A stretch of DNA of 64,000 nt from Humulus lupulus (lineage: Eukaryota > Streptophyta > Magnoliopsida > Rosales > Cannabaceae). Location: the NCBI RefSeq assembly GCF_963169125.1, contig NC_084801.1, positions 113,859,061 through 113,923,060 on the forward strand. The letters are read 5' to 3'. Below the pieces are notes generated by a model. That model saw nothing but the letters and a program-made list of their open reading frames with translations, was not told the DNA's origin and did no database searches. Made by a program: the position numbers and the translations under genes. This document shows, one piece after another, positions 23,611 to 34,838 of the stretch (within the stretch, counting starts at the first letter, position 1; every line of letters starts with the position of its first letter).

Positions 23611-24740
23611 GAACTTCGTGTTCATAGCATATGGGTTGCTTACTAACCCTCCCACTACGACGAGGCTCTCTACTATTCTAACTGGAAGTAGCAGTTTCTT
23701 CTTGTCATTTTTCATAGGTTGTTGCCGGTGACTTTGCAACTTCATTCGAGACCATTTCCTCTAGTACGACCTTACTGCGAGGTTTGTGGTTATTGACATA
23801 GTCATGTTCAAGGAAAGTTGCATTTGTCGATACAAATGTTTTATTTTCTTTTGGACTATAGAAAATTCCACCTCTTGTCTCTTTGGAATAGCCCACAAAC
23901 ATGCACACTTCAAAGCATGATTCCAACTTCCCCATCTTTCCTTTAAGCACATGTGCAGGACACCCCCAAATTCAAAAAATGGTGTAAACTAGGTTTACAA
24001 CCATTCCATAATTCCATGGGTGTCTTCTGGATAGATTTAGATTGAACAACATTCAATATGTATAGAGCACATTGAATTGCATAGCCCCAGAATGACAGTG
24101 GTAATGATGAGAAGCTCATCATTGATCTAACCATATCTAGTAACGTTATGTTCTTTCTTTTTGAAACACCATTTTGTTGTGTCGTTCCAGGTGTTATGAG
24201 TTAGGATTGAATACCATGCTCACGCAGATGGTCCCCAAATTCAAAATCCAAGTACTCTCCTCCTCGATCAGATCGAAGAACTTTCAGTGATTTACTTAAT
24301 TGCTTTTCAGCCTCTGCTTGAAATTCTTTGAACTTTCCAAAAGTTCCAAATTTTTTTTGCATTAAGTATAGGTAACCATATCTTGAATAATCGTCAACAA
24401 AAGTGACAAAGTATTCATAACTTCCTCTTGCTTGTACATTAAGTGGACCGTAAACATCCGTATGTACTAGCTGAAGGGGTTCTGTAGCTCTTGAACCTTT
24501 AGCAGAAAATGGTCTCTTGGTCATCTTGCCTTCTAGACAGGATTCACAAACAGGGAGAGATCCAATAGATAGTTCTCTTAAAGGACAGTCCTTTACAAGC
24601 CTATTAATTCTATCTAGATCAATATGGTCCAATCTTAAGTGCCACAGATATGTTTCACTATCGGAATCAGTCTTTTTTCGTTTAATAGATCTAGGATTAG
24701 CTGTTTTAAATAATTCAGAATTAAGTAAAAAAATTGTCAT
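23611..24740 (-). pseudogene. Copia B integrase, active-site Glu changed to Lys
   Basis: Minus-strand copia integrase. 24201-24740 has the zinc-binding N-terminal domain (LWHLRLDHID, then CESCLEGK) and the catalytic core with LVHTDVYGPL (first Asp), FVDDYSRYGYLY and SDRGGEYLDFEF (second Asp). After a stop the strand reads QQNGVSKRKN, where copia integrases normally have the catalytic Glu (GVAERRN type); here that position is Lys. Then comes SFWGYAIQCALYILN at 23943-24134. The linker region after integrase is at 23705-23950 (FVGYSKETRGGIFY). Would insert cDNA into chromosomes, but the residue change and stops argue against activity. Confidence 0.85.
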
Positions 24741-25200
24741 TCATTATATGTAAATTTGTTTATCCCAAAGCATTTGCATAACAAGTAAATAGATAATTTC
24801 TTTAAATAATATCTATTTTAATAAAAGAAATAAATGTCATGCAAAAATAGAAATAAGTTTCCAAACATTAATAATCAAAATTACTAATAATAAACTAAAT
24901 TTCTAGATTATAGTTTTCTTTGTTCAAAGAAATCTAGAATTTCTAAAACAAAATAAAAATTTTAATTGTTCAACTAACAATAAAATTTCTAAATAAAAAT
25001 ACTCTCCAACTCCTCCAGCTTTACTTGCTATCAAAATCGTCATCAGTCTCTTCTTCCTTTTCAGGGTTCTAATTCTGCAAAAGGAAAGACAAAGAAAAAT
25101 AGATTAGTGGCATATATTTTTGAATCTAATATCCCAAAAATTGAATATGATATTCATAGTATTATAATCTACCATTCAAAGATGAAAAAATATATGTAAA
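24741..25200. other. AT-rich block between copia B gag and integrase
   Basis: Where a copia element should encode the gag zinc knuckle and protease, this stretch is very AT-rich and has no DTG/DSG active-site motif in any frame. A similar AT-rich block sits at the same position in copia A (43690-44100). Confidence 0.5.
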
Positions 25201-25500
25201 TCTCATTTACCTTTTTTGTTTGATTCAAACAATGACACTCAGCAAAGACTTCCTTTGTCATTGCTTGCCACATCTCATGGGTTGAGTCATAGTGTATATA
25301 ATTTTCCTTTGTTCATCAAGCATGGTTGAAAGCATGCAATAACGTGCCAACCGATCAGATTTCATCCAATTCGTATATTTTTCTTCTGCTTCATAGCTAG
25401 TAGCCAAAGATTGTTCTTTTGGAGATTTATTACAGACAGTTGACATCAACTTTTTATAAGAAAAAATGGTCAAAATACCTCGAAACCAGTGTTGCATGTT
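25201..25500 (-). pseudogene. Copia B gag fragment
   Basis: Minus strand 25258-25497 carries YTNWMKSDRLARYCMLSTMLDEQRK, matching the W-x-x-x-D-x-x-A-x-C/Y-x-L-x-S-M pattern of copia gag (UBN2-type) capsids. The surrounding frame is broken. The start codon and RNA-binding part were not found. Confidence 0.6.
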
Positions 25501-27402
25501 TTCAGGTTAAAAAACCAAAGATTTGAGAAAAACATCAGTGTATAATTCACCAATAGACATATTTGCTGGGAATAAATAAATAAATAAAATGTATTTATCA
25601 TATAATAAATATCAGTAATTTTCGAAATAATAAATGTGATGCATGAATGCAACAATTAAAGAAACATAAAAAATAATTACTAATTCCACGATTAATTAAT
25701 TTGAACATTAATGGACCAGCCTTAGAGTAGGTTAAACTAATTCCAAATTAATTTTGAGAAAAGTTCTCAAATTTATAAATGAAAACTTAAATCAACATTT
25801 CTCTTTCGACTTATAAACAACTGCTTGTTTGGTCAATAATACACTAGTCCGCTCGAAAGTCTAATGTACCTTGTGAGTGTAACTCATTATTTTAGATCAA
25901 TGACTTAACTCAAGAGTGTGCCTTAATCATTAAATCCTATTCTTGAAAAAGATGTTTTCCTTGACAATAACACAATCGAAGCCTTTCTTAGGGGGACACA
26001 AGCAATGGTGCCGCGAGGCCCTCTCCATGTCACCTCGATGCTAACTAATAATGGAGACCATGAGACTTATTGTCATAACTCCCTCTCCCACTCACTATTT
26101 TAAAATATGTGTTTTCTCAAAACATCCTATGCTTTCTAATTAGTTTGTAAAAATAAAGTGATCTATTTTTACAAAATGATATTCTAATAATTACTAATCA
26201 AATTAAGGAAAATTAAAATTATAGAACTATGCCCTAATTAATTCAATTTTAATTTGCTATAATTACTACGAATATCATTTATTATTTACTAAAATAATTT
26301 TATTAAATACTTGAAATTAAACTACTTTTAAAATCAATTTCCGCTCTTGAACTAGTTAAAACTAGATTTATTATTATATGGTCCGTCACATAAATCATAT
26401 AATCACAAAGGACAATCCTAATGCATGTTTCTACTTATATGAGATGCATGCTAATTTTAAATATTGTGTGGGTAATATTTATGGCATGTAAAAAATGCAT
26501 GATAAAGTATTAAAAAATTTAATCACATTCAAATGTTTAAATAAATAAATGTGGGCCGGGTGTCTTGGGTATTTCTAGAAAAATTGCAACACTTGCAAAA
26601 CTATACATAAAAATGTAAGAAACTAAATAAACCCTAAAGAGATCTCTGTCTTCAACATCGGACATTCACAAGTAGTCTTGATTCATTAAGCCATTTATTC
26701 ATTTGATTTTGAATTAAAATAACTTTTAATTATCTTAAACAAATTTTAAGAAAAATTAACTTTGGGCTTTAATGCCCAATAAGTTATTAGGCCCACTTTT
26801 GAATTTGGGCTCGAACAATTAATCCAAAACAAAACAATTTTTAATTATGAGCTAAAATTAATTAGGCCCACAATTTAAATGGATAACAATGTGCAAACCC
26901 TAGGATTAAAAACCCTAGGGTTTGCGGCACAAGGAGGCTCGGTGTGGGGCAGGAGGCGCGCGGCTGGGGCACGCAGCTGTAGGAGGCTAGCGCATATGCA
27001 CGGTGCAGCAGGAGGGGAGCGCGGCTGGAGAGGCGCAGAGGCACGCGTTGCACTCAACAGGCAGAGCGGGGGCGCACGCATGGGAGCCTTAGGCCACAGG
27101 GCCGTACGGCAGCCTTGGTCTTGGGCTTCAGGGCACTGAACTCGGGGCTCGGGTGTTACAGAATTTTTTCAATTAAATTAATGCAGAAAATTAAATTGCA
27201 AAAAATTCATATGCCCCAAAATGACTTATATTTTTCATCTAAAAATTTATGAACAATTCCTAATCCCAAAACACCAAATAATTAACGACCATTAAGAATA
27301 AACTTTAATCATACATACACCCATTCATTCACAGATATTACGATAACATAAGAATGCATATTATGCGCACTCAGTAATTAATGCATGTAGAGATTAATGA
27401 CC
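25501..27402. other. Copia B 5' leader, with a GC-rich islet
   Basis: About 1.9 kb between gag and the PBS, mostly AT-rich and without coding signal. 26889-27165 is a sharply GC-rich islet with GCGCGCGGC and GGGGCGCACGC; the frames predicted inside it look like composition artefacts. The islet begins with an inverted repeat, ACCCTAGG...CCTAGGGT, at 26896-26921. Confidence 0.6.
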
Positions 27403-27414
27403 GCTCTGGTACCA
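27403..27414 (-). promoter_or_regulatory. Copia B primer binding site
   Basis: The minus strand reads TGGTACCAGAGC directly after the 5' LTR. It matches the initiator-Met tRNA-type copia PBS (TGGTATCAGAGC) with one change. Confidence 0.85.
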
Positions 27415-27415
27415 A

Positions 27416-28559
27416 TGGTTAGGAACGAGTTTCCTAATACGCAGTGGAATTGTGGTGGGTTGGCCCAGTGTACAACAAAATTTTTATAACATACTTAAAC
27501 TACTTTTAAATATGCGGAATCATTAACATACATACATTAATCATAAGCAGGATTAAAGAACATGCCTCTTCATGCCTATCAAGTGTCCTTACTATCTTTT
27601 CGTAAACTGAACGAACTTCCAATCAAAGCTGCTCCCAGGTACTCACACCAAGATCTTCCACAACGTTCTCTACACCTCAAAAAGTGTGTGGGCACTTTGA
27701 GAATAAAGGATGGTATATTTCTGATTCAACTTGATGTACTCAACACATGAGATCAAGAGAATAAGCCTGAGATTGATTCTGTATCTTTTTTAGGGAGAGA
27801 TAGAAAAGTGTCGTTCTTTTTCTATAGAGCGACTAAAATCTATATAGAGTATTTATTCTTTTTATTTTCTAATAAGTCTAACTTAAATAGAAAATATTCA
27901 AATTTAAAATATAAATTTGTACCCAATTTACAATTTATCTTTTAATTAATTAATTATCTCATTAATGAAAATATAAAAAACTAACTTTTGAATTTTCCAT
28001 TAATTATTTAATTAAATAAATAAAAGTGAAAAATCTATCCCTAAAATATATATGGCTCACGCCACACACAGTCTAGGGACTATGTGTGTCGAGCAGCACC
28101 CTAGAAATTAGGAATATTTGATTTTTCCACAATTATTTAATTATTTATTCAAACTACCTTATAAGATTAAATCCAATAACATGATAATTAATTAAAATAT
28201 TAATTTATTATCTTTTTAACTAATTATCAAATATAATTAATTATTTGAATAAATATCAATCTTTTAAATTGAAATCTAATTTCAACTTATCAGACTATTA
28301 TCTCCCACTCAAACAAAGATATTTAATTAATTCTACCAATTAATTAAAACTAATTTTAATTAATACTAATTTTGAAAATTAAATATTAATTTTATTATAA
28401 TTTAAAAAATTATGATAATTTAATTATTTATATAATTTCGGATAATTACAACTAATTTGTAATTAATTAATTAACCACTATTATCACATAATTTCATATT
28501 TGGCGAGAAGAACAAATTTCTTCTTAAATATGTCTCTTCACCATTTTACCATTTATATC
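27416..28559 (-). repeat. Copia B 5' LTR, left part
   Basis: Homologous to 17504-18670 of the 3' LTR (shared TAGGAACGAG, GGTGGGTTGGCCCA, CAACACATGAGATCAAGAGAATA). It stops at about 28559, where E3 leader sequence begins. Confidence 0.9.
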
Positions 28560-28612
28560 GCTATTAGATTCTTTCACAGTTCTTTCCCAAACTCTCAATG
28601 AAAGCACTAGAA
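28560..28612 (-). other. Duplicate E3 PBS and leader outside the 3' LTR
   Basis: On the minus strand this reads PBS-like GTGCTTTCATTGAGAG, then GGGAAAGAACTGTGAAA, then a stretch similar to the gag start region. It matches 39556-39610 inside E3. A flanking sequence would not normally contain this, so it is a remnant of a second, tandem E3 copy sharing the LTR. Confidence 0.75.
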
Positions 28613-29228
28613 TGTTCACACTCGATTTGGCCAACGACACGGAGTTAAATGTATGACCACGTATAAAGCAAGAATGAGAAAAATAATCTAACGGAATGGA
28701 AGAAAACACCAAGGAATTATAGTGGTTCGACCCAAAGAATGGTAATAACCTACGTCCACTTAGTGATATTGTTATTATTGAATCTCAAAGTCGTGATCAA
28801 AGAACTAGGGTTCTTGAGTTTCACAAACCTTGGATGTTTTACAATAAGACGATGTACAATTCACTATAGCTCTTTTTTCTCTCAATATTTAGCAAAAAGA
28901 TTCAGTAATGAAAAGTTCAAAAGTCCCTTCCTTAAGCTATTTCATGCATATTTATAGGCTCAAGGAGGGTTACACATGCCAACGTGTCCTATCTTTCCTT
29001 AATAATCGTGTATCAAGATAATAATGAAGAAATATTCAACGCAGTTATTATAAGATTACAGCTTAAGAAGGAAATAACTTAGGTTATACGACCAACCTGG
29101 TCGTATAAAAAATTAACCCTGACAATGCAGTGTGCTTCTGGTCGATAGTCGATCAGTACTTTCGCCACGTGTCAACCACGTGTGAGAAATTCTCGCCACG
29201 TCATCAGCAACCATTTTTTGGGTAAACA
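28613..29228 (-). repeat. E3 3' LTR
   Basis: 616 bp, plus-strand ends TGTT and AACA. It carries TATAAATA on the minus strand at 28949-28956. Adjacent polypurine tract at 29229-29241. Confidence 0.93.
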
Positions 29229-29241
29229 TTTGTCCCCCAAG
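29229..29241 (-). promoter_or_regulatory. E3 polypurine tract
   Basis: The minus strand reads CTTGGGGGACAAA directly before the LTR start TGTTTACCC. Confidence 0.8.
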
Positions 29242-29458
29242 TTTATTTATTGCGATCAGCAATAAGTAAACTTAGGAAACCGACTCTTTGAATACCCCAC
29301 GAAATCTGTCAGAACCGCCCATGCTTTCTCGAAAAAGGTGACCAATAATGTCTAATCAAGTCTTTTTGGTTTCCCAAGAATGTGTCCGACGACCATTTCA
29401 CTTCCCCATGCTTAGAAAAAGTAACTCATGATTACCTCTTTTAATGTGTCGCAGTCAC

Positions 29459-29467
29459 TATATATAA
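29459..29467 (+). promoter_or_regulatory. TATA box of E3 antisense gene
   Basis: TATATATAA on the plus strand, about 170 bases before a consensus 5' splice site (29635) and 590 before the antisense ATG. It gives the antisense gene a promoter separate from the LTR. Confidence 0.6.
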
Positions 29468-29634
29468 TACCTCAAATCCATTTTTTACTTTTCATTCGCC
29501 ATTTTCCTGTCAAGAACTCCTATGAACCTCAACTTTCAGAGCCCAAAAAACATGAAGAGCTTCCATCGCTGTTCTAAGGATCCTCCGCTCAAACGCTCAA
29601 AGTTGTTTCATTTCAGACCCCTCTTTTCATCGAA

Positions 29635-30045
29635 GTAAGTTTTATGAACCCCTTGGATGTTAAAGATGCCATGAAAAACTGTTTTTTGTGTATTCAAATC
29701 TGTGTTCCTGACTGTTCTTGGCTGAAACTGTTTTGGGGTAGTGGGCATATTGATTGATGCTTGATAGGACAGTGAATTTACGTTTCATAGGGGTTAGGAG
29801 CCAGTTTGGTAATTGAGATTGTAGATTTAGGGCGCAAAATCGGAGTCGAAAAAGCTTTTTCCTAAAAAAATTTTTACTTCTGCTTTTCAATCTGTTTTTC
29901 AAACTGCTCGTATAGAACTTAGTGTTTTTGTTAGAATGTTGCTGGCCATATAAAAACTTAATTTTTATAGGCGAGCAACGTTATTCCAACTCTCAACACA
30001 AGATTTTAAGCTTTGCGTCTTACCTCCCCCTTTCTCTGTTCGTAG
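29635..30045 (+). other. E3 antisense gene, intron 1 (5' UTR)
   Basis: Starts GTAAGTTT after TCATCGAA and ends CTGTTCGTAG seven bases before the ATG region; 411 bp, T-rich before the acceptor. Confidence 0.6.
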
Positions 30046-30870
30046 ATTTTCATGGAAGATCCGTGGGGAGGTGAAAGACCCATTGACGATGACTTACTAG
30101 CTCAACTGCTCGAGGACGAGGAGCAACCGTCGTTGCTAATACCTGAAATTCCCTTTTGTTGCACCACTTCAAACACTCCATCGACCCTCGTCCAAAATAT
30201 GGGTTGAGCAAAAACTATAGCCCAGAAAAAGAAAACTCCCAATCCTTCAAATTAGCCTGCTCCTCGGGCTGAAATTCCCTCGACCAGTGGTCGAGAAGAA
30301 AATATTCCTGACCTAAACATCCAAACTCATGCTCAACCCTGAAATGTTATTCAACCAGATGTTGAATTGTATGTTGTAGTTGAAAGCCGGGTGCGATAAG
30401 GATGATCGCCAACTATATCAGAAAGTATGGACTCTCAGGGGTGACACTGGTCTGACCAACTCAAGACCAACGGGAGAACTTGCCTGGATGCGCTTTCAGC
30501 GCCTGGTCAAGGTACCACATTGAGGCAGGGGCTACCTTGCCTCTTCATCCATTTTTCCAAGGGGTGGCCAACTACTTCGGGGTCGCCCCTTTCCAAATAA
30601 CTCCCAATGGATATAGAATGCTTGCAACACTCTATATCCTTTATAGCCACAAAAAATGGCCTGTGCTATCACCACATGAGGTTAATTATCTATTCGACCT
30701 CAAGTTTAACCCCAACCAAGAAAGCACGGGGTTTTTTCACTTTTGTCATCAGGAAACAAGGCGCACTTTCCTGTCCAACACCACTCACATATCAAATGTG
30801 GGGAGGTACTATCAGGAGTATTTCCTTAAGACTGACATGGTCGCGAACAACCTGGCCTTCACTCAAGGAG

Positions 30871-30949
30871 GTAACGTTTTTGTATCACTGGTCGTTAATC
30901 TTTCTTTAATTTTTTCTTTACACTTTCTTAGACTTTTAGTGCCTTTCAG
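30871..30949 (+). other. E3 antisense gene, intron 2
   Basis: GTAACG to CCTTTCAG, 79 bp, with a T-rich tract before the acceptor. Removal moves the reading frame from the 30480 frame to the 30982 frame through a Gly codon, with no stop. Confidence 0.8.
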
Positions 30950-31419
30950 GCCCATGGTTACTACCAGACCCAACTCCAGACATGGAGTTAAGATCAACCC
31001 TCTTGGCCAGTATGTCTGACGTGGAAAAAAGCATCAAGCATCTGGTCATAGAGGCTAACCTTAGGCTGGTGAGCCTTTTGGCCCCTCATCAGGATGTGAG
31101 GGAGTCAATAGGGGGGAGTGCTACTGGCGGAGAGGTTCCTGAGCAGCACCCAGATGTGGAACAACCCCCTCCGAGGAGGGCCACTGGAGTAACAATCAGG
31201 GAACCTTCTAGCACCCCGCGGGCTGCTGCTCCCCCGCCCCAAAGGAAAAAGGGAAAAAGAAGGCTACCGAACCTCTCGAGCCCCTCAACGAATCTTCGAA
31301 TGAGAACAGTACTGATATCTTTCTCTTAGATAGCTTGCCAATTCCCTATCACTAATTTGACAGGGTCGGCAATTTTAAGTACGCTCCAAATATAGATTCA
31401 GCCTTCTTCATGCCAGAGA

Positions 31420-31568
31420 GTGAGTATAAGACTAGTAGAGTATATAATGTAGCGACCAGTAATGATAGCTTGGGTATTTCACTTACAATTTTCTTTGTTT
31501 CTTTTCCTGACATAACATACTTAATTGTTTATAATATCTCACTGTTCGAGTATTTGCTTCTTTTTCAG
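31420..31568 (+). other. E3 antisense gene, intron 3
   Basis: GTGAGT to TTTTTCAG, 149 bp. It joins the frame ending FFMPE (31410 onward) to the frame starting at 31571 (MDSEYVFDIYS). Confidence 0.75.
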
Positions 31569-31999
31569 ACATGGACTCTGAGTACGTGTTCGACATATAC
31601 AGCGCCCCTGAGGCTCTCGAAGCTCCCTCGAGCAAAAAGAAAATGAGCAAGAGGCATCCTGGGGAAAGCAATAAAATGCCTCAGGCCAAGAAATCCAGCA
31701 CTGCAGGCCTCCCGGAAGACGAACCCTCAGCCAATGCATCACCACCTCCTTCTCCTCTCGAGCTGTAGACTTCCCCTACTCCTGCCGGGTCGACACCGTC
31801 TCCACCGGCCCCAACTGACCAGACTTAGCAGGTTGGTCCTGCTTCCACTGGGGGCGACATAACAAGTCTTGTCTTATGATCGGTCAAAGATAGGGTTGCA
31901 AAAATTGTGAAGCACGATCGTTTCCAAGAGGTGATGGCTTCGACTGAGACAATGGACGTCGACCAGTTCCTAAACTGCGCATTGAATGAGTTTTCCAGT

Positions 32000-32072
32000 G
32001 TAAGTTATCTTTTTCTATGGAGACAGCCTCGTTTATACTCTACAGTCAATCTAATCTTTGCTCTGATCGCAG
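32000..32072 (+). other. E3 antisense gene, intron 4
   Basis: GTAAGTTATC to TGATCGCAG, 73 bp. It joins ALNEFSS (31907 frame) to AILTLTAGR (32073 frame), which leads into the coiled-coil half. Confidence 0.8.
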
Positions 32073-32660
32073 GCAATTCTAACCCTTACAGCCGGTCGGC
32101 TCCGCTCGGGTGCCGTCACCGAGCAGTCCAGGACTTTGCAGCAATGGAAAATTGAAGAACTCAAAGCTGCCGAAGTGAAATACATTGAGCAGCTTGAGGT
32201 GGCGCTCGAGGAAAAGAATAAACTGGCTGTAGAGCTAAGGGAGAAGCAGAATGCTCTGGATAAGGCCGTCAAGCAAAGAAACCAGTTCAAGGATTCCAAC
32301 CGCTGGGCTTAAAAGCTCGAGCAGGAGTTGGCTGCGAGTAGACAAGAGACTACAACCTTTGAGGGCCGTATCGAGAAACTTGAACAGGCCAACGCCAGCA
32401 ATTTGGAAAGGTACAAGAATGCCACGAGTAAGTGTTTTTATGACTTCTGGAAACACAACCAAGGGGCTGACTTCAGCTACCTTCTCGATCGCGCAAGGCA
32501 TGCCAAGATAGCCCACTGTGTTGCTCGACTGGCAGAAGAGGAGAGGGCAAGGGTACCTGCCTTACCCGAAATCTTCTTGGTGACTGGCTTGGATGGGGCA
32601 GACACTGAAGCTACAGATGTCGTCGACCAGGACACCCCTCAAGATCCTCCAACCTCTTAA

Positions 32661-33374
32661 TCTTTTCCCTATCTTTTAATCTTTTAATTATACGACCTAC
32701 GGGTCGTGATGTAAAGACACTAATTTTTTATTGCTACGTGGGAAGCTATTTTCCTTTTAATCGAACAATTACATCCGAGCAATACTGCTCGAGGTGTAAA
32801 GTATTTTTTTTATATTATAATACATTTTCATTTTATTATAACATCTGTTCGCATGACCGAACTTAGCATAGCACTTTGGTTTGATTTAACAAAATACAAA
32901 ATTCTGAAAAATACTCTAAGTACCCTAGCATGCTTTCACTTATTTTGCTCATGTGTTTACATACCTTTTTATGATATGCTTTGCTTACTTGTACCTTATA
33001 TGCCCCCAAGTGATTGAGGAGCTTTAGGTCCTTGGTCACTTGCCTTGAACAAAACTTGTTTGAACAATACTGCTCGAAGCAAAATAATTGAAATTGTAAT
33101 ACAGCAAAACAACACACGCAATGAACAAATACTTGTAATAAATACAATAATTGGCAAGAAATGACTGGCTGCGCACATTCCCTTATATTTCTCGTAATAA
33201 ATGGACGAAACATGTCTGTCCGAATGATCAATAAGATCTTACACTTATAAGCAATCAATCACATAAAATGCCAACCCTTTTTCAAAACTTGTAAAAAGTA
33301 AAATTAATACAAGCCAATTCTTTAAGAAGAATTGTTTATTGATAGTACTTGTGCAGGTTTTCTCAATTCCAATA
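32661..33374. other. E3 spacer between antisense gene and integrase end
   Basis: Both genes converge on this 0.7 kb AT-rich spacer. Open frames on the minus strand here look random. It probably supplies 3' ends for both transcripts; AATAAA occurs at 33343 on the minus strand side, but no signal is certain. Confidence 0.45.
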
Positions 33375-34691
33375 GCGAGGAACGAGATCTCCGTTTAAAC
33401 GAGCAAGTTTATAGGTGCCTGGGCAAAGGACTTCTTCAATCTGGTATGGCCCTTCCCAATTAGGTCCGAGTACTCCAGTAGCTTGGTCGCGAGTGTTTAG
33501 AAAAACTCTTCGGAGTACAAGATCTCCAATGCTGAACTTTCTTTCTCACACTTTAGAGTTGAAATACCGGGCGACTTTTTGCTGGTACGCAGCTACTCGG
33601 AGTTGGGCTTGCTCACGTTTTTCTTCGATTAAGTCGAGGGATTCCATCAATAGTTAGCTGTTTGACCCTTGGTCGTACGTTATTCTGCGATGCGGAGGCG
33701 GATCTAACTCAATAGACAACATAGCCTCATAGCCATAAGCCAAAGAGAATGGAGTATGACCCGTTGCGGTTCGGTGGGAAGTTCTGTACGACCAAAGTAC
33801 TTCAGGCAATTGTTCTGGCCACACCCTCTTAGCTTCTTCTAGTATTTTCTTCAATGTATCCTTTAGCGTTTTGTTGACTGCTTCAACTTGTCCATTTGCT
33901 TGGGGATGAACGACTGAATAAAAGCTCTTGATAATGCCATGCCGTTCGCAAAAGTCCGTGAATAAATCACTATCGAACTGGGTGTCGTTATCCTAGACAA
34001 TCTTCCTTGGCAATCCATAGCGAAAAATGATGTTCTTGATCGCAAAATCCAGGACCTTCTTGGTCATTATGGTCGCGAGTGGCTTGGCTTTGGCCCATTT
34101 AGTGAAGTAGTCGACGGCAACCACGGCGTACTTGACGCCGCCCTTCCCTGTGGACAAAGATCCAATCAAATCTATGCCCCAAACTGCAAATGGCCCCGGA
34201 CTTTGCATCTCTTTAAGCTCATTAGGGGCTGCTCGCGGGATCTTGGAGAACCTCTGACACTTGTCGCACCTTCGTACAAACTCCATCGAATCTTCATTCA
34301 TCGTGGGCCAAAAGTATCCTTGCCTCAGTATCTTTTTTGACAAGCTCTGCCCCCCAGCGTGGTCTCCACAAAAGCCTTCGTGTACCTCTTTCGTCAACTC
34401 TTTGGCCTTCTCTTTCGAAATACACCTAAGGAGTGGCATTGAATATCCCCTTCGGTATAAGATTCCATCGACCATGATATACCTAGCAGCCTGTCGCTGA
34501 AGGGTTCTGGCTTTGTTTCTGTCTATTGGTAATATTCCTTGCGTTAGATACTCTATATATGGTGTCATCCATGCATCCGTCATCTGGATAACCATAGCGG
34601 TCTCCTCTGCTTGGATGCTTGCCATTGTTAGCCGCTCAACCGGCACTATATTCGGAGTATCAGCATCCTTCGAACTTGCTAATTTGGCCAA
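33375..34691 (-). pseudogene. E3 integrase
   Basis: Minus-strand gypsy integrase. 33993-34691 has the zinc-binding HHCC domain (EVHEGFCGDH, then CDKCQRF), the core start WGIDLIG (first Asp) and AVDYFTKWAKAKPL. A single stop follows RKIV at about 33996; the frame then reads DNDTQFDS (second Asp) and HPQANGQVEAVN (catalytic Glu), WSYRTSHRTATGHTPFSLAYG at 33654-33854, and the C-terminal module with LVLRRVFLN and GPYQIEEVLCPGTYKL to LVPRYWN near 33375. All three catalytic residues can be found, but three stops break the frame. Confidence 0.88.
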
Positions 34692-34838
34692 AGCATCAAC
34701 ATTGGAATTCTGGTCGCGAGGTACTTGCTGGAGACTGTATTTTTTTAACTAAGCCAATAGATCTTTTGTTTTGTTCAAATAGGCAACCATCTTTAAACCC
34801 CATGCCTGGTATTCTCCCATGACCTGATTCACCACCAG

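Larger units (their letters stand above)
30052..32660 (+). pseudogene. E3 antisense gene (aORF), spliced, Transposase_28-like
   Basis: Plus-strand gene convergent with E3 pol. It starts at the ATG at 30052 (MEDPWGGERPIDDD) after a 5' UTR intron. A conserved block at about 30480-30870 (EAGATLPLHPFFQGVANYFG, PNGYRMLATLYILY, EVNYLFDL) resembles the plant 'putative gypsy-type transposon' family found in antisense ORFs of Tat elements. The C-terminal half (32073-32640) is Lys/Glu/Gln-rich and looks like coiled coil, with a final acidic tail. Introns at 30871-30949, 31420-31568 and 32000-32072 have GT-AG ends, and removing each keeps the reading frame from one open segment into the next. Stops near 30207, 31768, 31830, 31880 and 32312, and a frameshift around 30420-30480, make this copy non-functional. 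Its role is unknown. Confidence 0.8.

Noticed and set aside
26896..26925. Telomere-like CCCTA repeats
   Set aside because: Only two copies of an ACCCTAGG inverted repeat; no tandem CCCTAAA array.
26862..27139. Three GC-rich open frames in the copia B leader
   Set aside because: Ala/Arg/Pro-rich, overlapping on both strands, no domain; treated as a GC islet.
30480..31019. 179-codon plus-strand frame as a host gene
   Set aside because: It lies inside E3 between integrase and 3' LTR and matches the antisense gene known from Tat elements; its last part is read-through of an intron.
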